Shown: positions 41,281 to 54,177 of the stretch, one piece after another
Layout: each line of letters opens with the position of its first letter
Position numbering within the stretch: the first letter of the stretch is position 1
Assembly (NCBI RefSeq): GCF_900155385.1
Contig: NZ_LT699744.1
Span: 391,562-455,561 of the forward strand
Reading direction: 5' to 3'
Origin: Vreelandella massiliensis
Lineage (GTDB): Bacteria; Pseudomonadota; Gammaproteobacteria; Pseudomonadales; Halomonadaceae
DNA: 64,000 nucleotides
The notes under the pieces: generated by a model
The model's input: the letters and a program-made list of their open reading frames with translations, nothing else
Databases searched by the model: none
What the model was told of the DNA's origin: nothing
Position numbers and translations under genes: made by a program

Positions 41281-44115
41281 ATGCAACAAGGCATAATGGA
41301 GTTGATGTGGCGTTCCTCTCACGTTAGTGGTGGCAATGCCCACTACGTGGAAGCGCTTTACGAGCAGTACCTCGATGATCCCAATGCTGTCCCCGAGGAG
41401 TGGCGTAACTATTTTGATACGCTACCGCGTCCCGAGGGCAGTGCCTCCCACGATGTACCACTTAGCCCGATTCGTGATCAGTTCTACCAGTTAGGGCGTG
41501 AAACACGTCCCGGCCGGGTAGCGGCCACTGCCGACAGTGGTGAAAACAAAAAGCAGGTGAAAGTCCTGCAGCTGATTAACGCCTATCGCTTCCGTGGTCA
41601 TCAAAAGGCCAATATTGACCCGCTAGGACTGCGAAATCCCACCCCCGTTCCGGATCTTGATCTCTCCTTCCATCAGCTTTCAAAAGCCGACTTGGACGTT
41701 GAGTATCAAACCGGTTCTTTCTTTTTAGGTATCGATAAAGCACCGCTGCGTGACATCGTTGACGCCTTGGAACGGACGTATTGCCGCTCCATTGGCTGCG
41801 AAATCATGCACATTGTCGATACTGAAGAGAAGCGCTGGCTTCAGCGTCGCTTTGAATCGGTGCGTAGCGCGCCGAAATTCAGCGACGACGTGCGCAAGCA
41901 CGTGCTAGAGCGCTTGACCGCCGCGGAAGGATTGGAGAGCTACCTCGCGTCCAAGTACCCAGGCACCAAGCGTTTTGGCCTGGAAGGTGGCGAGTCGTTC
42001 ATCCCCATGGTGGACGAGCTTATCCAGCGCGCCGGGGGTTACGGCACGAAAGAAGTCGTGATTGGCATGGCCCACCGTGGCCGTCTTAACCTGCTGGTCA
42101 ATATCCTGGGTAAAAACCCCGCGGATCTTATCGACGAATTCGACGGTAAGCGGACGATCGAGCGTGGCTCCGGTGACGTAAAATATCACCAAGGCTTTAG
42201 TTCCAACGTGATGTCGCCGGGCGGCGAGGTGCATCTCGCCCTCTCGTTTAACCCGTCGCACTTGGAAATCGTCGCACCTGTGGTGGAAGGTTCAGTACGT
42301 GCCCGTCAAGATCGCCGCGATGATCCGGTAGGCGATAAAGTGCTGCCGATCAACGTGCACGGTGACGCGGCGTTTGCCGGCCAGGGCGTGGTGATGGAGA
42401 CATTCCAGATGTCTCAAACCCGGGCGTACAAAACCGGTGGCACCGTCCATATCATCATTAACAACCAGGTGGGCTTTACCACCTCCCATCCGGAAGATGC
42501 GCGCTCGACCGAGTACTGCACCGATATCGCTAAGATGGTTCAGGCGCCGATTTTCCACGTTAATGGCGACGACCCCGACGCGGTTCTGCATGCGACCCAA
42601 GTGGCCCTGGATTACCGCCAGCAGTTTAAGAAAGACGTGGTGATTGACCTGGTGTGCTACCGTCGTCGTGGCCATAACGAAGCGGATGAGCCCTCCGGCA
42701 CCCAGCCGATGATGTACTCCAAAATCAAGCAGCACCCTTCATCGCGCACCCTCTTTGTTGAACGCCTGATAAAAGATGGTGTCGTCAGCGAGGACGATGC
42801 CAAAGCGATGGTGGAGAAGTACCGCGAAGACTTGATGGCGGGGAACCACGTTGCAAACGCGCTGGTGCAAGAGCCCAACACGTCGCTGTTTGTTGACTGG
42901 CAGCCGTATATCGGCCACGAGTGGACCGGGCACACCGATACCACGGTGGATATGAAGCAGCTGCAAAAACTGGCAGCGAAAATGTGCGATATCCCCGACG
43001 GGGTCGAGGTGCAGCGCCAAGTCGCCAAAATCTACGATGATCGCCGCAAAATGCAGGCAGGGGGGCTGGCGCTCAACTGGGGCTTCGCCGAAACCCTGGC
43101 GTACGCCACCCTGCTTGACCAGGGGCACCCGGTGCGGATTACCGGGCAGGACGTGGGCCGCGGTACCTTCTCGCATCGCCATGCCGTCATTCATAACCAA
43201 AAAGATGGCAGCACCTATACGCCGCTGCAGCATATCGCCGAAGGGCAGCCACGCTTTACGATCCATGACTCCTTCTTGTCAGAAGAAGCCGTGCTAGCCT
43301 TTGAGTATGGCTACGCCACTACCGCGCCGAACGACCTGGTAATTTGGGAAGCGCAGTTTGGTGACTTCTTTAACGGCGCTCAGGTCGTCGTGGATCAGTT
43401 CATCTCCTCGGGTGAAACCAAGTGGGGACGGCTGTGTGGTTTGACCATGTTGCTGCCGCACGGTTACGAAGGGCAGGGGCCTGAGCACTCTTCCGCGCGT
43501 TTGGAGCGCTTCTTGCAGATGTGTGCCGAGCACAACATGCAAGTCTGTGTGCCCACGACACCGGCGCAGATTTTCCACCTGCTGCGTCGTCAGGTGATTC
43601 GTCCGCTACGCAAACCGCTGGTGGTCATGTCACCCAAGTCCTTGCTGCGCCATAAAGAGGCGATTTCTAGTCTGGATGACCTGGCGTATGGCAAGTTCCA
43701 TATGGTACTGCCCGATCAAGCCGATCTGACGCCTGAAAACGTCACGCGCGTGATTCTTTGCGCGGGCAAGGTCTACTACGATCTCGTCGCCTGGCGCCAT
43801 GATAACGAGCGTACCGATACGGCTATCATTCGTCTTGAGCAGCTCTATCCTTTCCCCAAAGAGGAGCTACTGGAAGCGCTTCAAGCGTATACCCAGGTGG
43901 AGGACATCGTCTGGTGCCAGGAAGAGCCGCTCAACCAGGGCGCTTGGTACCCCAGCCAGCACCATATGCGGGCCGTGGCTGATATGCTCAAAGAGGGCTT
44001 AGGCGGCAAGTTGAAGTTCGCTGGGCGACCGGCTTCCGCTGCACCGGCGGCAGGCTATATGTCCGTTCACACTGAACAGCAGCGCCAGCTGGTGGAAGAC
44101 GCGTTTAACCTATAA
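41281..44115 (+). CDS. sucA: 2-oxoglutarate dehydrogenase E1 component
   Basis: A 944-residue thiamine-diphosphate enzyme that decarboxylates 2-oxoglutarate. It begins MQQGIMELMWRSSHVSGGNAHYVEALYEQYLDD, the N-terminal region that binds the E2/E3 core. The TPP-binding region has GMAHRGRLNLLVNILGK and HVNGDDPDAV; the C-terminal half has GQDVGRGTFSHRH. I use ATG 41281 (GAGAG directly upstream); an in-frame start 48 bp earlier adds a non-conserved stretch. Confidence 0.96.
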   Translation: MQQGIMELMWRSSHVSGGNAHYVEALYEQYLDDPNAVPEEWRNYFDTLPRPEGSASHDVPLSPIRDQFYQLGRETRPGRVAATADSGENKKQVKVLQLINAYRFRGHQKANIDPLGLRNPTPVPDLDLSFHQLSKADLDVEYQTGSFFLGIDKAPLRDIVDALERTYCRSIGCEIMHIVDTEEKRWLQRRFESVRSAPKFSDDVRKHVLERLTAAEGLESYLASKYPGTKRFGLEGGESFIPMVDELIQRAGGYGTKEVVIGMAHRGRLNLLVNILGKNPADLIDEFDGKRTIERGSGDVKYHQGFSSNVMSPGGEVHLALSFNPSHLEIVAPVVEGSVRARQDRRDDPVGDKVLPINVHGDAAFAGQGVVMETFQMSQTRAYKTGGTVHIIINNQVGFTTSHPEDARSTEYCTDIAKMVQAPIFHVNGDDPDAVLHATQVALDYRQQFKKDVVIDLVCYRRRGHNEADEPSGTQPMMYSKIKQHPSSRTLFVERLIKDGVVSEDDAKAMVEKYREDLMAGNHVANALVQEPNTSLFVDWQPYIGHEWTGHTDTTVDMKQLQKLAAKMCDIPDGVEVQRQVAKIYDDRRKMQAGGLALNWGFAETLAYATLLDQGHPVRITGQDVGRGTFSHRHAVIHNQKDGSTYTPLQHIAEGQPRFTIHDSFLSEEAVLAFEYGYATTAPNDLVIWEAQFGDFFNGAQVVVDQFISSGETKWGRLCGLTMLLPHGYEGQGPEHSSARLERFLQMCAEHNMQVCVPTTPAQIFHLLRRQVIRPLRKPLVVMSPKSLLRHKEAISSLDDLAYGKFHMVLPDQADLTPENVTRVILCAGKVYYDLVAWRHDNERTDTAIIRLEQLYPFPKEELLEALQAYTQVEDIVWCQEEPLNQGAWYPSQHHMRAVADMLKEGLGGKLKFAGRPASAAPAAGYMSVHTEQQRQLVEDAFNL

Positions 44116-44153
44116 GCGCCCACCGGATTTAAAGAATCTATAAGGGAAACGAC

Positions 44154-45743
44154 ATGGCTACCGAGATCAAAGCGCCAACCTTTCCAGAGTCCGTTGCCGA
44201 AGGCACTGTGGCGGCTTGGCATAAAAAGCCGGGCGACAGCGTCGAGCGTGACGAGCTGATTGTTGAAATTGAAACCGACAAAGTGGTGCTTGAAGTTGTC
44301 GCACCGGAAGCGGGCACACTGACCGATGTCACCGCCGAAGAGGGTGACACCGTTGAGTCCGAGCAGGTGCTAGGCAAGATCGGCGAAGGCAGTGCCTCTG
44401 GTGGCAAAGAGGAGAAGTCTTCCGGCGACGACGATAGCGCTAAAAAGTCAGACGCGTCTGAAGACAAGAAAGACAAGAAAGAAGAGAAAAAGTCCAGCGG
44501 CGGTAGCGACAGTGGTAAGCAGCACGAGGTGAAGGCGCCGACCTTCCCCGAGTCCGTGCAGGAAGGCACTGTATCCACCTGGCACAAGAAAGTCGGCGAG
44601 GCGGTCAAGCGCGACGAAGTGCTGGCCGATATCGAGACCGACAAGGTCGTGCTCGAAGTGGTAGCTCCTGCAGACGGCGCGCTAACCGATATTAAGGCTG
44701 AAGAGGGCAGCCAGGTGGCATCCGAGGAAGTCCTGGCGATCTTTAGCGAAGGCGCGGGTAGTGACGCGGGTACGACCGCCGACGCTGAGCCCGCAGCGTC
44801 TGCCGATGATGGCGCCAGCGACGAAAAGATCGGCGACAAGATTCTTGCGCCGGCGGCGCGTAAGCTCGTGGCCGAGCATGATCTCGATGTTAACGCCATC
44901 GAAGGCACCGGTAAGGGTGGCCGCATCCTCAAAGAGGACGTTCAACGTGCCGTCAAAGAGGGTAGCGCCAAGAAGGCCGCGAAGCCGGCGGCGGGCGGTA
45001 GTACCCAGGCTGCAGCTACGGCAGCGCCTGCGGTTGAAGGCGAGCGCCCCGAGAAGCGCGTGCCAATGAGCCGCTTGCGTCAAACCATCGCCAAGCGCTT
45101 GGTGCAGGCGCAGCAAACCGCTGCGATGCTCACCACCTACAACGAGGTGGATATGGGTGCTGTGATGGATTTGCGCGCCCAGTACAAGGATACCTTCCTT
45201 AAGGCTCACGATACCAAGCTCGGTTTCATGGGCTTCTTCGTCAAGGCGGCAAGCGAGGCGCTCAAGCGTTTCCCCGATGTCAACGCCTCCATCGACGGCA
45301 CCGATATCGTCTACCACGGCTATCAGGATATTGGTGTAGCGGTTTCCACCGACCGTGGCCTGGTCGTGCCGGTGCTGCGCGATACCGACAGCATGAAGAT
45401 CGCCGACGTTGAGAAAACCATCGTCGACTTTGGTAAGCGTGCACGTGACGGTAAGCTTGGCATCGACGAAATGCAGGGCGGCACCTTCACCATCACCAAC
45501 GGCGGTATCTTCGGCTCCTTGATGTCCACGCCGATCATCAATCCGCCGCAAACCGCTATTCTGGGGATGCATAAGATTCAAGAGCGTCCGATGGCGGTCA
45601 ACGGCAAGGTCGAAATTCGCCCGATGATGTATCTGGCGGTCTCCTACGATCACCGCATGATCGATGGCAAAGATGCGGTACAGTTCTTGGTCACCATCAA
45701 AGAGCTGCTGGAAGATCCCGCGCGTCTGCTGCTGGACGTATAA
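44154..45743 (+). CDS. sucB: Dihydrolipoyllysine succinyltransferase (E2 of 2-oxoglutarate dehydrogenase) with two lipoyl domains
   Basis: A 529-residue acyltransferase core enzyme. Residues 1-76 form a lipoyl domain ([15 protein letters not shown], lipoyl Lys43 in ETDKVV). Residues 122-198 repeat it closely ([15 protein letters not shown], Lys164). They are separated by a charged Ser/Lys/Glu linker and followed by another linker, the E3-binding domain ([16 protein letters not shown] near 227-242), and the catalytic domain ending with [13 protein letters not shown]. Most SucB proteins have about 400 residues and a single lipoyl domain, so this one is duplicated at the N-terminus. It starts 38 bp after sucA. 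Confidence 0.95.
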   Translation: MATEIKAPTFPESVAEGTVAAWHKKPGDSVERDELIVEIETDKVVLEVVAPEAGTLTDVTAEEGDTVESEQVLGKIGEGSASGGKEEKSSGDDDSAKKSDASEDKKDKKEEKKSSGGSDSGKQHEVKAPTFPESVQEGTVSTWHKKVGEAVKRDEVLADIETDKVVLEVVAPADGALTDIKAEEGSQVASEEVLAIFSEGAGSDAGTTADAEPAASADDGASDEKIGDKILAPAARKLVAEHDLDVNAIEGTGKGGRILKEDVQRAVKEGSAKKAAKPAAGGSTQAAATAAPAVEGERPEKRVPMSRLRQTIAKRLVQAQQTAAMLTTYNEVDMGAVMDLRAQYKDTFLKAHDTKLGFMGFFVKAASEALKRFPDVNASIDGTDIVYHGYQDIGVAVSTDRGLVVPVLRDTDSMKIADVEKTIVDFGKRARDGKLGIDEMQGGTFTITNGGIFGSLMSTPIINPPQTAILGMHKIQERPMAVNGKVEIRPMMYLAVSYDHRMIDGKDAVQFLVTIKELLEDPARLLLDV

Positions 45744-45779
45744 AACGCCCAACCATGCATACACGCTCAATCGCACTTA

Positions 45780-47265
<1,486 letters not shown>

Positions 47266-47285
47266 TACAATGCTGTAACAACAAA

Positions 47286-47305
47286 GCGCCACCAGCCGGT
47301 GGCGC
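47286..47305 (+). terminator. Hairpin after lpdA, possible terminator
   Basis: GCGCCACC (47286-47293) pairs with GGTGGCGC (47298-47305) around AGCC, 20 bp past the lpdA stop and 121 bp before sucC. The tail AACGCTTTCGG is only weakly T-rich, so termination may be partial. Confidence 0.5.
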
Positions 47306-47426
47306 AACGCTTTCGGCCATGCCTCTTTTCGTTCGTTATGAGAGACAGGAATCGAAAGCACGGGGATGGGGAGCACGCTAATGGCTTGCCATCATTCGAG
47401 TCACATGCAACCAATGGCATGAATCG

Positions 47427-48592
<1,166 letters not shown>

Positions 48593-48593
<1 letters not shown>

Positions 48594-49465
48594 TGAGCAT
48601 CCTGATCGATAAGAACACCAAGGTCATCTGCCAGGGCTTTACCGGTGGCCAAGGCACGTTCCACTCCGAGCAGGCGATTGCCTACGGTACGCAGATGGTC
48701 GGCGGTGTCACGCCGGGTAAAGGCGGCCAGGAGCATCTGGGCCTGCCGGTTTTCAACACCGTGAAAGAAGCAGTGGAGAAGACAGGCGCGGAAGCCAGCG
48801 TTATCTACGTGCCGGCACCGTTTTGTAAAGACTCGATCCTTGAAGCTGCTAATGCCGGCATCAAGCTGATCGTCTGCATCACAGAAGGCATCGCCACTCT
48901 GGATATGCTCGAAGCGAAGGTCAAATGCGACGAGCTGGGCGTACGCCTGATCGGCCCGAACTGCCCCGGTGTGATTACCCCGGGTGAGTGCAAAATCGGC
49001 ATCATGCCGGGCCACATCCACCAGCCGGGCCGTGTGGGTATCGTGTCGCGTTCAGGCACCCTGACCTACGAAGCGGTCAAGCAGACCACCGATCACGGCT
49101 TTGGCCAGTCCACCTGTGTGGGCATCGGCGGCGATCCGATTCCGGGCTCCAACTTCATCGACATTCTCGAAATGTTCGAGAACGATCCGAAGACCGAAGC
49201 GATCGTGATGATCGGTGAGATCGGCGGTACGGCGGAAGAAGAAGCGGCGGCTTACATCAAGTCCAACATCTCCAAGCCCGTTGTCTCCTACATTGCCGGT
49301 GTAACCGCACCTCCCGGCAAGCGTATGGGGCACGCCGGCGCGATTATCTCTGGTGGTAAAGGCACCGCTGATGAGAAGTTCGCCGCCCTAGAAGACGCCG
49401 GTGTCAAAACCGTGCGCTCTCTGGCCGAGATTGGCGATGCACTGAAAGAAGTGACCGGCTGGTAA
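48593..49465 (+). CDS. sucD: Succinate--CoA ligase (ADP-forming) subunit alpha
   Basis: A 290-residue subunit that carries CoA-binding ([27 protein letters not shown]) and the active-site phosphohistidine His247 in [15 protein letters not shown]. Its start overlaps the sucC stop (TAATG), so the pair is coupled. A strong terminator follows, ending the TCA supercluster. Confidence 0.97.
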
Positions 49466-49490
49466 AACGCGTCGCGTTAAGGCTGAACAG

Positions 49491-49516
49491 AAAAGGCGTC
49501 CTCGGGCGCCTTTTTT
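49491..49516 (+). terminator. Intrinsic terminator of the suc cluster
   Basis: AAAAGGCG (49491-49498) pairs with CGCCTTTT (49507-49514), followed by a T-run to 49516, 26 bp past the sucD stop. Confidence 0.92.
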
Positions 49517-49550
49517 CGTTTCTTGGGCATGATCAATAACAGGATCAACG

Positions 49551-50357
49551 ATGTCGAAAAAACGCGCTATCAAAGGGTGGCTACTGTCGCTGGTATCTTT
49601 GCTGCTGCTTGGCTGCAGCGAAACGCCTCAAGGGCGCTCTGCTCTAACACTCGTACCCGAATCGATGATGGTGGAAATGGGGGAGAGCGCATTCGCGCAG
49701 ATGCGCGCCTCAGGACAGGTAGTGCGTGATACAGCCACTATCGCGCGCGTGCAGTGCATATCACGGGAAGTGATTGCGGCCGCGCGCGCGTTATACCCAC
49801 AGGTGGAGATGCCGTCATCGTGGCAGGTCGTGGTATTGAACGATCCATCGCCTAACGCCTTTGCGTTGCCAGGTGGGCATATCGGCGTGCACACCGGTAT
49901 GCTAGCGCTTGCGGAGACGTCTGACCAGTTGGCGGCGGTGATTGGGCATGAGGTGGCGCATGTGCTTGCCGATCACGGGAACGAACGCCTGACACAGCAA
50001 CTGGGGATCAAAGCGGTGCTGGTCGTGATTGGGCTGTTTAGCGAAGGGGACGTGGCAAGCGGCACCTTAATGCAGGCACTGGGGCTAGGCGCGCAACTGG
50101 GCATCACGTTGCCTTTTAGCCGCACCCACGAAGAGGAGGCGGATATCATGGGGCAAGCGATGATGGCGGAAGCTGGCTTTGATCCAAGCCAAAGTGTTGC
50201 GCTTTGGCGCCGTATGGCGGCTGCCGGAAACGGTCAGCCGCTTGAGTTCCTTTCGACACACCCGGCCCACGAAACACGTATTGAGGCACTGAGCGCGAAC
50301 ATGGCAGAGGCGATGTCGCGTTACCGTGCCGCCGACGCGCCACACTGTGGGCGTTGA
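49551..50357 (+). CDS. M48-family metalloprotease lipoprotein
   Basis: A 268-residue exported lipoprotein protease. Signal peptide ends in the lipobox LLLGC with Cys22. The zinc motif is HEVAH at residues 133-137, and the third ligand Glu lies in HEEEADIMG near 188-196. Similar to LoiP/YggG-type M48 peptidases of the periplasm and outer membrane. It stands alone between the suc cluster and the convergent RNase II gene. Confidence 0.92.
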   Translation: MSKKRAIKGWLLSLVSLLLLGCSETPQGRSALTLVPESMMVEMGESAFAQMRASGQVVRDTATIARVQCISREVIAAARALYPQVEMPSSWQVVVLNDPSPNAFALPGGHIGVHTGMLALAETSDQLAAVIGHEVAHVLADHGNERLTQQLGIKAVLVVIGLFSEGDVASGTLMQALGLGAQLGITLPFSRTHEEEADIMGQAMMAEAGFDPSQSVALWRRMAAAGNGQPLEFLSTHPAHETRIEALSANMAEAMSRYRAADAPHCGR

Positions 50358-50360
50358 GCT

Positions 50361-50393
50361 ACCGATATGGCGGCATATCGCCGCCATATCGGT
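50361..50393. other. 14-bp perfect-stem hairpin between the convergent M48 and rnb genes
   Basis: ACCGATATGGCGGC (50361-50374) pairs with GCCGCCATATCGGT (50380-50393) around ATATC. It sits 3 bp past the protease stop and 12 bp before the rnb stop. Neither side has a long U-run, but it probably ends both transcripts or stabilises their 3' ends. Confidence 0.7.
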
Positions 50394-50405
50394 GCTTGCA
50401 GGGGG

Positions 50406-52346
50406 TTATTCGACCGGTCGAGCCACCAGCGAACGGGTCTCTTCGCGCGCTTCGGTCAGCGCCACGCGGAGGCTGTCGCCGAGCTTGTAGCGCTCTTCGC
50501 CTTCGATCTGAATGCGGCCTTCCTTGTCGTCGATGACGACTTTGTCGCGGTCGCTGTGCATCAGCGGTGCGGGGACGAAAGCGGTCGCGCCGTTGTCGAT
50601 CAACCGCACGCGCATGCCGCCGCGATTGATCGCCATGATTTCGGCGTCGAAGGTCTCTTGGTTTTGCGCGGACGGTGTCAGGTAGCGCACATAGAGCCAA
50701 TCTTTGACGTCGCGCTCGGCCATGCGGTTTAAGCGCCGACGTTCGGTCAACTGCTCGGTCAGCTGCTGGCTGGCTTCGGCGGGGGCTTGCTCGCCCTTGA
50801 GCACGCGTTTGATCAAACGGTGGTTGACCATGTCGCCGTATTTACGAATCGGCGAAGTCCAGGTGGCATAGGCGGGCAGACCCAAACCAAAGTGCGGCCC
50901 CGGCTGCGCTGACATGTTGGTGAAGCCTTGAAAGCGGCGCAGACGCGCATCGAGCCAGGCATCGTCGCGGCTTTCAAGTTCGCGCTTAAGCTCTTTGTAG
51001 CGTGGCAGTTCGGTGAGGGCTTCGCGCTCCACGTTGATCGCTTGACCGGCGAGGAACTCCTGGGCCGCTTCCGCCTTCTCGGGCTCAAAGGCGCGGTGAA
51101 CGTTAAAGATGCCGTGACCAATGTGCTGAGCGAGGAAATCGGCGCAGCAGGCGTTGGCCGCAATCATCGACTCTTCGATCATGCGGTTGGCAATGCGGCG
51201 CTCCTCGGTGCGCACGTTAAGGACGTTACCGGCCTCGTCCAGATCGAACACATAGTCCGGGCGGTCTTTAAATACCAGAGCGTGCTCTTCGCGCCAGCGG
51301 GTACGCGCCAGGGTTAAATCGCGCAGCGCTTTAAGCTGCTCGCCAATGCCGCTTTCCGGCGCCCAGTCGCCCTGGCCCTCAAGCCAGTCGGAAACGTTGT
51401 CGTAGACGAGCTTGGCGTGGGATTTTACCGTGGCGGCAAAGAAGCGGTACTCGCCCAGGCTGCCGTCGGCGTTGATATCAAGCGTGCACGAAAGCGCCGG
51501 GCGTTCTTTCCCTTCCCACAGCGAGCAGAGGTCATCGGCGAGCTGCTCGGGCAGCATGGTGACATTCTGCCCCGGTAGATAGACGGTAAAGGCGCGAGTG
51601 CGCGCTTCCAGATCCGCCGCGTGGCCCTCTTCGACATAGGCGGTGGGGTCGGCGATCGCCACGCTCATGCGCCAGCCGCCCTCTTCGCGGGGCACGACAT
51701 GCAAGGCGTCGTCCATATCGCGGGTTTTTTCACTGTCGATGGTGAAAAACGCCTGATCGGTTAGGTCTTCGCGAACCAGACCTTCATCGCGTAGCGGCCA
51801 ATCGCTGCCGGCGTCGGGGCACTCCTGCTCCAGCGCGTGGCGCGCTAGTGTAACGCGCCACGGCACGGCGGGGTCGTCCGCTTTGGCGACCAGCTCGTCA
51901 ATCTGGCTAAAGAAGCCGCGATCATTCTCTTTCAGTGGGTGTCGCACCAGGCGCGCGACGACCCAATCGCCGTCGGCGATGGTGTCTTCATCGAGGCTAC
52001 GTTTGATGCGTGCTTTCAGCACGTTGCGAATAGAGGGGTGGTCAGGCACCACCGCCAAGCGGCCTTCGCGCTTTTGCACCCGCGCGATAAAGCGCTCAAG
52101 CCCGGCTTCGATCAGCTTTTCGGGCTCGACGGACTTTTTATCGCCATTTTCATGAATGACGGCTTCAACGCGGTCGCCATGCAGCACTTGCTTCATCGCG
52201 GGGGGCGGTACGAAGTAGGAGTCACCGTCGTCGGTTTCCAGAAAGCCAAAGCCTTTTTCGGTGGCTTTGATCACGCCTTCAGCGCGGGGCGTGGTGTCAC
52301 GCATCTGTTGCTTGAGCTGAGCAAGCACGGAGTTATTTTGCAGCAT
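50406..52346 (-). CDS. rnb: Exoribonuclease II
   Basis: A 646-residue 3'-to-5' exoribonuclease. An N-terminal cold-shock-like RNA-binding region (LAQLKQQMRDTTPRAEGVIKATEKGFGFLE) is followed by the RNB catalytic domain with metal-binding aspartates in FFTIDSEKTRDMDDALHV near residues 195-212, and a C-terminal S1 domain. I set the start at 52346, where it aligns with E. coli RNase II; the frame is open 11 codons further upstream. Normal length. Confidence 0.95.
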   Translation of the reverse strand: MLQNNSVLAQLKQQMRDTTPRAEGVIKATEKGFGFLETDDGDSYFVPPPAMKQVLHGDRVEAVIHENGDKKSVEPEKLIEAGLERFIARVQKREGRLAVVPDHPSIRNVLKARIKRSLDEDTIADGDWVVARLVRHPLKENDRGFFSQIDELVAKADDPAVPWRVTLARHALEQECPDAGSDWPLRDEGLVREDLTDQAFFTIDSEKTRDMDDALHVVPREEGGWRMSVAIADPTAYVEEGHAADLEARTRAFTVYLPGQNVTMLPEQLADDLCSLWEGKERPALSCTLDINADGSLGEYRFFAATVKSHAKLVYDNVSDWLEGQGDWAPESGIGEQLKALRDLTLARTRWREEHALVFKDRPDYVFDLDEAGNVLNVRTEERRIANRMIEESMIAANACCADFLAQHIGHGIFNVHRAFEPEKAEAAQEFLAGQAINVEREALTELPRYKELKRELESRDDAWLDARLRRFQGFTNMSAQPGPHFGLGLPAYATWTSPIRKYGDMVNHRLIKRVLKGEQAPAEASQQLTEQLTERRRLNRMAERDVKDWLYVRYLTPSAQNQETFDAEIMAINRGGMRVRLIDNGATAFVPAPLMHSDRDKVVIDDKEGRIQIEGEERYKLGDSLRVALTEAREETRSLVARPVE

Positions 52347-52497
52347 GAGGTCAATCAGTTGGCAAGAGTAGGGGGCCACTATACGGATTCACGTCCGTGG
52401 CGCCAATCTTCCGAGGAGATCATTTGACCGCGCACCGTGTTGGGACGTAAGAATCACGCTGCGCGGGCCTATCAGGGCGTAGGTTAGCGATTGATCA

Positions 52498-52941
52498 TCA
52501 GCCGCTGACGGTGATCACTTGGCAGGGCGCGGAGTGGCTGACTTTATGTGACACGCTGCCCACGACCAATCCTTTCAGATCGCTTAGGCCGCGGCTACCT
52601 ATCACGATCGCATCAACGCCGTGCTGTTTGGCTTGGTCGATAATCGTTCTGGCCGGATCACCCTGTTCGACGACCGTTTCGAGATGGCTGATACCCCGCT
52701 CTTTGGCTGCGTTTGAGGCGTGCTCGATCACCTTTTCTCCCAGTTTCTCAAGCTCGTCGCGGGAGGCGTCAATGGCGGTCGTGCCGATTCCCCAGGCCAG
52801 TGTGGCTTCATGGGTGAGTATTTCGGGTACGTGCAGTATGACCAGCGCGGTGTCCTGCTCTTTGGCGAGTTGGCAGGCGACCTCAAGCGCGTGTTGGGCG
52901 TTCTCAGAACCGTCAACGGGTACCAGGATTTTTTGATACAT
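52498..52941 (-). CDS. Universal stress protein (UspA family)
   Basis: A 147-residue protein starting MYQKILVPVDGSENAQHALE, with the ATP-binding signature GSRGLSDLKGLVVGSVS (G-x2-G-x9-G-S) near residues 115-131. It is an ATP-binding type of Usp. Of two adjacent ATG codons I prefer 52941, which lies 7 nt from a GAGGAG site. A single-gene unit upstream of nothing obvious; the stress it responds to is unknown. Confidence 0.9.
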   Translation of the reverse strand: MYQKILVPVDGSENAQHALEVACQLAKEQDTALVILHVPEILTHEATLAWGIGTTAIDASRDELEKLGEKVIEHASNAAKERGISHLETVVEQGDPARTIIDQAKQHGVDAIVIGSRGLSDLKGLVVGSVSHKVSHSAPCQVITVSG

Positions 52942-53073
52942 CATCGGACTCCTCTGGTGATACCAATAGGTGGATAAAAGCGTGTTGTGCCTATTAGCGT
53001 AGCTGAAACACACGGTGGTAAGCACACCCAGCGGACGATACGAAGCCATTCAGGAGGAGATGGCGGTAATGCA

Positions 53074-54177
53074 TCAGGGCTTTTTTTGGCTATCGAGGCG
53101 ACGAATTTGGCGCCAGATCTCTTGACGTAGATCCGCGAGTTTGGGCTGCTCTTCGGGCGTGAAGGCGAGCGGGCGGCACAGGCGCTGCGCGCGCAGCCCA
53201 AGGCGTGCGCTGAGTAGCCCGGTGGCAAGCCCTTGTCCGGCCCGCGCGGATATCCGTCCGGCAAGGTCGAGGGAGAGCATGTCAGTGCCCGCCTCAGCCA
53301 CCATTTCGCTGGCGCCAGCAAAAGCCATGTTGTAAAGCACGCGTTTAAATAGCCGCAGGCGGCTGGCGTAACCAAGCTCTAGCCCATAGAGGCGGCAGAG
53401 CCGGTTCACCATGGCGAGGTTGCGCCACGCCACCAGCCCCATATCCACCAGCGTCAACGGGCTGATCGCGGTCAGGACCGCTGTTTCTCCTGACATCCGT
53501 GAAATTAACCGCTGCGCTTCCCGGTCGCGCGGGGCAAGCAGATGATGGTTAAGCAGCGTTAGCGTCTCCTCACCGCTGTGGTGGGGTTGGCTCGCCTGCT
53601 TGAACGCCTGCCAGTGGGGGTCATCGTCGCCTAGGTTGAGCTGCTGGCGCAGCGTCTCGGCAAGCTTTCGCGCCTGCTGTGCGGAACGTTGCGGGAGTTC
53701 GGCAAGGTCATCGCGCAGGCGCTCATGGCGCTTTAGCCGGCGTAAACGGCTCAGTTCCTTAAGCAGCGAGAGACCGCCCAAGCCAATCAGACTGATACCC
53801 AACAGCTGCCACGCCACGGCAAGCCACTGCGACTGCCGCCACGCCTCAGGCAGGCCGGTGGCCAATTCCGCCGCGCCAAGGCTCGCCCCGCCGACTAACG
53901 CAAAAAGTAGCCCCCAGCGGCGCTTAGGTGGCGCGCTGAGGCTATGCGCGGGCAGGGGAGCATCGTCGGCCACGGGGTCGGGTTCGTGGTAGGAAGTGGT
54001 CGCGGGGTCAAAGTGGCGGCGCGGTTTTAACGTCGCTAAGTCGTCATCGAGCGGTATGTCTTTATCGAGCGCTTCGCGCGGCGCAACGCGGTTGTTTCGG
54101 CTGTCGTGTTGGTGATCTATGTGTTCACTTTGAGCCTGTTGGCTATGAAAGCGGCGGCGGGGTTTTAGCTGGGTCAT
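53074..54177 (-). CDS. YcjF/TIGR01620-family membrane protein
   Basis: A 367-residue inner-membrane protein. Acidic, arginine-rich N-terminal 90 residues, two membrane helices near residues 90-115 and 118-140, then a cytoplasmic helical domain with MVNRLCRLYGLELGYASRLRLFKRVLYNMAFAGASE, the YcjF signature. Its start overlaps the ycjX-like stop by 4 bp, the same pairing as in E. coli, where the pair is linked to phage-shock genes. No psp genes are visible here. Confidence 0.92.
   Translation of the reverse strand: MTQLKPRRRFHSQQAQSEHIDHQHDSRNNRVAPREALDKDIPLDDDLATLKPRRHFDPATTSYHEPDPVADDAPLPAHSLSAPPKRRWGLLFALVGGASLGAAELATGLPEAWRQSQWLAVAWQLLGISLIGLGGLSLLKELSRLRRLKRHERLRDDLAELPQRSAQQARKLAETLRQQLNLGDDDPHWQAFKQASQPHHSGEETLTLLNHHLLAPRDREAQRLISRMSGETAVLTAISPLTLVDMGLVAWRNLAMVNRLCRLYGLELGYASRLRLFKRVLYNMAFAGASEMVAEAGTDMLSLDLAGRISARAGQGLATGLLSARLGLRAQRLCRPLAFTPEEQPKLADLRQEIWRQIRRLDSQKKP

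Noticed and set aside
44682..45776. 364-residue open frame on the minus strand opposite sucB
   Set aside because: It mirrors the codon pattern of the certain sucB gene, has no ribosome site or family motif, and begins beyond the sucB stop.
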